A stretch of DNA of 64,000 bases from Heliocidaris tuberculata (Eukaryota; Echinodermata; Echinoidea; Camarodonta; Echinometridae), in the NCBI GenBank assembly GCA_025618425.1, contig CM046838.1, forward strand, positions 18,777,880 through 18,841,879. The letters are read 5' to 3'. The notes under the pieces are model-generated. The model saw only the letters and a list, made by a program, of their open reading frames with translations, searched no databases and was not told the DNA's origin. Positions 60,970 to 64,000 of this stretch are shown in pieces. The position numbers and the translations under genes were made by a program. Each line of letters opens with the position of its first letter. Positions within the stretch are counted from its first letter, which is position 1.

Positions 60970-63598
60970 CTAATACAATAAAAAATGTAAAAATGTCTAA
61001 GCTCACTCGCTTTGCTCGCTTCACCAAATAAGAAAACATGTGTTGTAATTGTAAAAAATACATTTATTCCTAACAATTAACAATCCCTCGCTCGCATTAA
61101 TAGCCAAGGGCACGAGTCTGTCCCGAATTTTCCTTACGGTATAAACGGCAAAGATCACGAAAGAACTACGGACAACCAAACTTTATTGCTATCATTACAT
61201 TTATCATCACCACCACCACCATATATGTCGCATGCGTGGTTTTAGTTATTAAATCTGGGTTCCCTGCTCCCCCCCCCCCCCTCCATAATGAAAATCTCGT
61301 TATGCGTCTAACGATCGAAACGTTCAAGGCTCGATTTGCTCGTTCCGTCATCTGAAGAAGACAATCTTTTTAAAAGTCAAACAAGACAGAAATATTTAGC
61401 TTAGAGCTTTCTAGATATGCATTTATAAATATTAACAATAATTGCCTGATGTTTAAAAAAAAAAAAATCTCTAGGCATTAAACGTCTCAGTACAATGTCT
61501 TGCCTCTGGTCATTCGAAAGCAATAGCGTAGTGGGGTGCGGTGGTGGTGGTGGTGGTGGTGGTGGGGGGGGGGGGGTGGCAACAAGATATCCCTGCATAT
61601 TTTTTTCCTGACCAAGACAGTGTACCATTGGTAACTTAAACTGCGAAAGACTTATTTATATATTCCGAGAACTTTGCATCTTTTATACCATAGTCTGTCA
61701 TTCATCTAAATCCCAATTGCCCGTGCTCTGTCACAACCTGCTCCTCAATACGGATTAATAATCTCAATAGCCCCTCTCTCACTTTGAAGATTATCCGTGC
61801 CAAAACTCACATCTAGCCATATTCGACAAGACCTGTACATCTTTTCAAAAAAGCGCAATAAAAAAAATTAAAAATGGAGACAAAACGACGCTTGCCAATA
61901 AATTAAGCAGAAATGTTTGTCTCGTGGAAAATGAAATAAAATGGAACTATGAACTCCCTTTCATTCACCTCCTATATTTGATCAAGTAATGGTGATCTAT
62001 TATAGGGTTGGATGCGGATGCGGATTGGTATTTTGGGGTGATGCCATGCGTGATTAGATGATGATACGGATCAGACTATAAATGTATAAGCATTGGACAC
62101 TGATAATTAGAAGATGAAAGGGAAATATTCATTCAAGCTTTGGACGTTAACCTGCATTTCACAGGATCTCTCTCTCTCTCTCTCTCTCACTCTTTCTTTC
62201 TCCCTGTGACTCTGTCTCTGTCTCTCTTTCTCTCTCGTTGGCATGGTAGAAAAACAAACTTGCTGACATTTTTTTTTTTTTTTACATATTCATCACCAAA
62301 TGCATGACCAAGAAACAAATACAAAGTTGTTTATTTGCTACACACATGCCCCATAGTAACAAAGTTATGTTATCATGTTAGATAAACCCGAGTTTTGATG
62401 AATTTATAAAGTTTGTATTTCCAACATGAATACAATAAAAGTTTGTATTTCCGTATGCTCGCACATAATAGATATATGTTCATGGAAATGGCATCGTCTT
62501 GAGTGATAATGAATGAATGAATGCGCTTCTTCTATCGACAAACATTTTGAAAGTACATCGGAACTGTACGAAACAACTTAAATCCTCACGTCCCGTTTTA
62601 GTTTGCGTAGAATAATATAGCACAGAGTGATCTAAAAATTGTATAGGCTTCACTTAAACATTGGAAAGAATAATGTTGTTTGAAACCATTAAACGCATCA
62701 TTCTACTTCAATCTATACTGTCTATACTCTTTATTAACCACCATGTTTATAGGATATCAGATTTCATTAACATGATTTCAGGGAGAATGCGTTTTTGTTT
62801 AATGTTAGGTTTTTTATGCTTATCATGCTTTATATGAAATTTACATCTTTAAGCATCAGTGGTGTATGTAATCGACAATGACAGATGGAAATGTATTGCC
62901 AAAGCCGCAAAGCTCAGGATGATGATTTGTATACCCATCAGTTGTGGTATATAGAGGTTTTTATACAAATTATAAAAAAAAAAAAAACCACCGTATGCCA
63001 AATGCTTGGAATAATTGTCTCTGCCATGCACACGTAATAATGAACTGAAGCGAATTATTACATACCGTCTGAATCTGGCATCATTCTGCCTGTAACAGAT
63101 GAACGACATTACCGTAAAAAGTCATTATGGGTTTTCGTTTTTGATACATTGAACACAGAAATTTAAAAAAAAAAAGAAGAAGAAGAAGGGGGAAAAAGCC
63201 ATCTTGGATTTCAAAATGGTGTCTGTAAAATAATTAAATTTTCTCATAATTTCTTATATATTTTTTCCGTAATCGGTTTCGGAATCTAATTCCAGTTTGG
63301 CATAACCTTGTGTATGCCTATCCCTCTCTCTCTTTCTCTCTCTCTCCCTCTCTCTCTCTTTGTATGTGTGTGTGTGTGTGAGGGGGGGGGGTGTATAGTT
63401 TTTTTAAATTGCATCATATGTTTGCACTTTCTTTGGATGAGAATGAAAAATATTTTGTTTTCATTTTTAAAAACCCAGTAAATTTCTCCTTTTGATATCG
63501 CTCGAGCAACATGAAAAAAAAAAAGAGATTTTTTTTTTTACATTTTAAGGATGTTCAGATGTCAATGTGATAACATGTGACCACTGCATCCGACTCCA

Positions 63599-63757
63599 GG
63601 GCCCCGTCTTATAAAGAGTTGCGATTGATTGCAAATAATTTGCAATTGATATCAATCGCAACTCTGTACTTAAGAGAAAGGCGATTGGAAATTTGCGATT
63701 GATTAGAGGACTTGTGATCGATTCGAATCAATCGCAACTCTTTATAAGACGGGGCCC
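63599..63757. mobile_element. Palindromic MITE, second block copy
   Basis: Counterpart of the 159-bp GGGCCCCGTCTTATAAAG element at 9028-9186, with the same length. Confidence 0.85.
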
Positions 63758-64000
63758 AGGTGTCTGGATGAAAGCTCATTGGAGGAGCAAGATAATTCCA
63801 TCACCTGATCTGTGATATCATCTTTCGGATTAACCTTATCCCTTGACGCCTTAATCCGACAGCGTGACATGCGATGAAGATTTCTAATCACACTCTTAGG
63901 GAATGTTCAAAAACACTTATCTATGGTATCATCTGTAGGCATTCAGTGACCTTTATGTTTTCACTTATCATGAGAAGAATGTTTGGAAATATGCCTTTAC

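Larger units (their letters stand above)
59001..64000. repeat. 5-kb duplicated block, copy 2
   Basis: Colinear with 4427-9429 in the same orientation, starting at the first base after the gap and running to the window end. All contents (SINE, low-stop minus frame, microsatellites, MITE) are repeated in order. Confidence 0.97.

Overview
This window is non-coding-dominated eukaryotic nuclear DNA, most likely from a marine invertebrate deuterostome, with an echinoderm such as a sea urchin as the best guess. The reasons are AT-rich DNA with no operons or long ORFs, candidate exons bounded by GT-AG splice signals, tRNA-derived SINEs, a non-LTR retrotransposon tail, many short foldback or terminal-inverted-repeat (TIR) elements, and abundant GA/CT, TA, GAA and poly-G/poly-C tracts. 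The taxonomic call rests on the general look of these repeats and is an inference. No prokaryotic system, CRISPR array, rRNA gene or intact tRNA gene is visible, and I found no novel biological system that I can support.

Layout. 1-4.4 kb: GA-rich repeat, a poly-G hAT-like element, a 42-bp-arm hairpin and a dispersed repeat. 4.43-9.43 kb: a 5-kb block that recurs almost unchanged at 59.0-64.0 kb, directly after a 500-N gap. It carries a minus-strand tRNA-SINE, a minus-strand frame with few stops, several microsatellites and a palindromic MITE. 9.4-31.7 kb: mainly unique AT-rich DNA with a 200-bp TA tract beside a 71-bp-arm foldback, three MITEs, a LINE 3' end at 22 kb and a 127-unit GAA tract at 25.7-26.1 kb. 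31.7-36.3 kb: the best gene evidence, three plus-strand exon candidates (31686-31848, 34830-35038, 36244-36324) whose splice phases chain; the encoded peptide looks extracellular and I do not recognise the family. 36.3-46.8 kb: dense non-autonomous DNA transposons, including a TTAA element abutting the third exon candidate, an 883-bp TIR element and a hAT element with a perfect 8-bp target duplication. 46.8-58.5 kb: mostly unique sequence, nested tRNA-SINEs at 53 kb, weak exon candidates at 52.2 and 55.8 kb, and a TIR element with telomere-like repeats in its interior at 56.3 kb.

Most ORFs longer than 60 codons here are chance or low-complexity artefacts (poly-Ser from GAA, Ser/Leu from GA/CT, Tyr/Ile from TA). 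The sequence does not define a set of genes that work together. The one probable gene is incomplete: its start and end are not identified inside the window.
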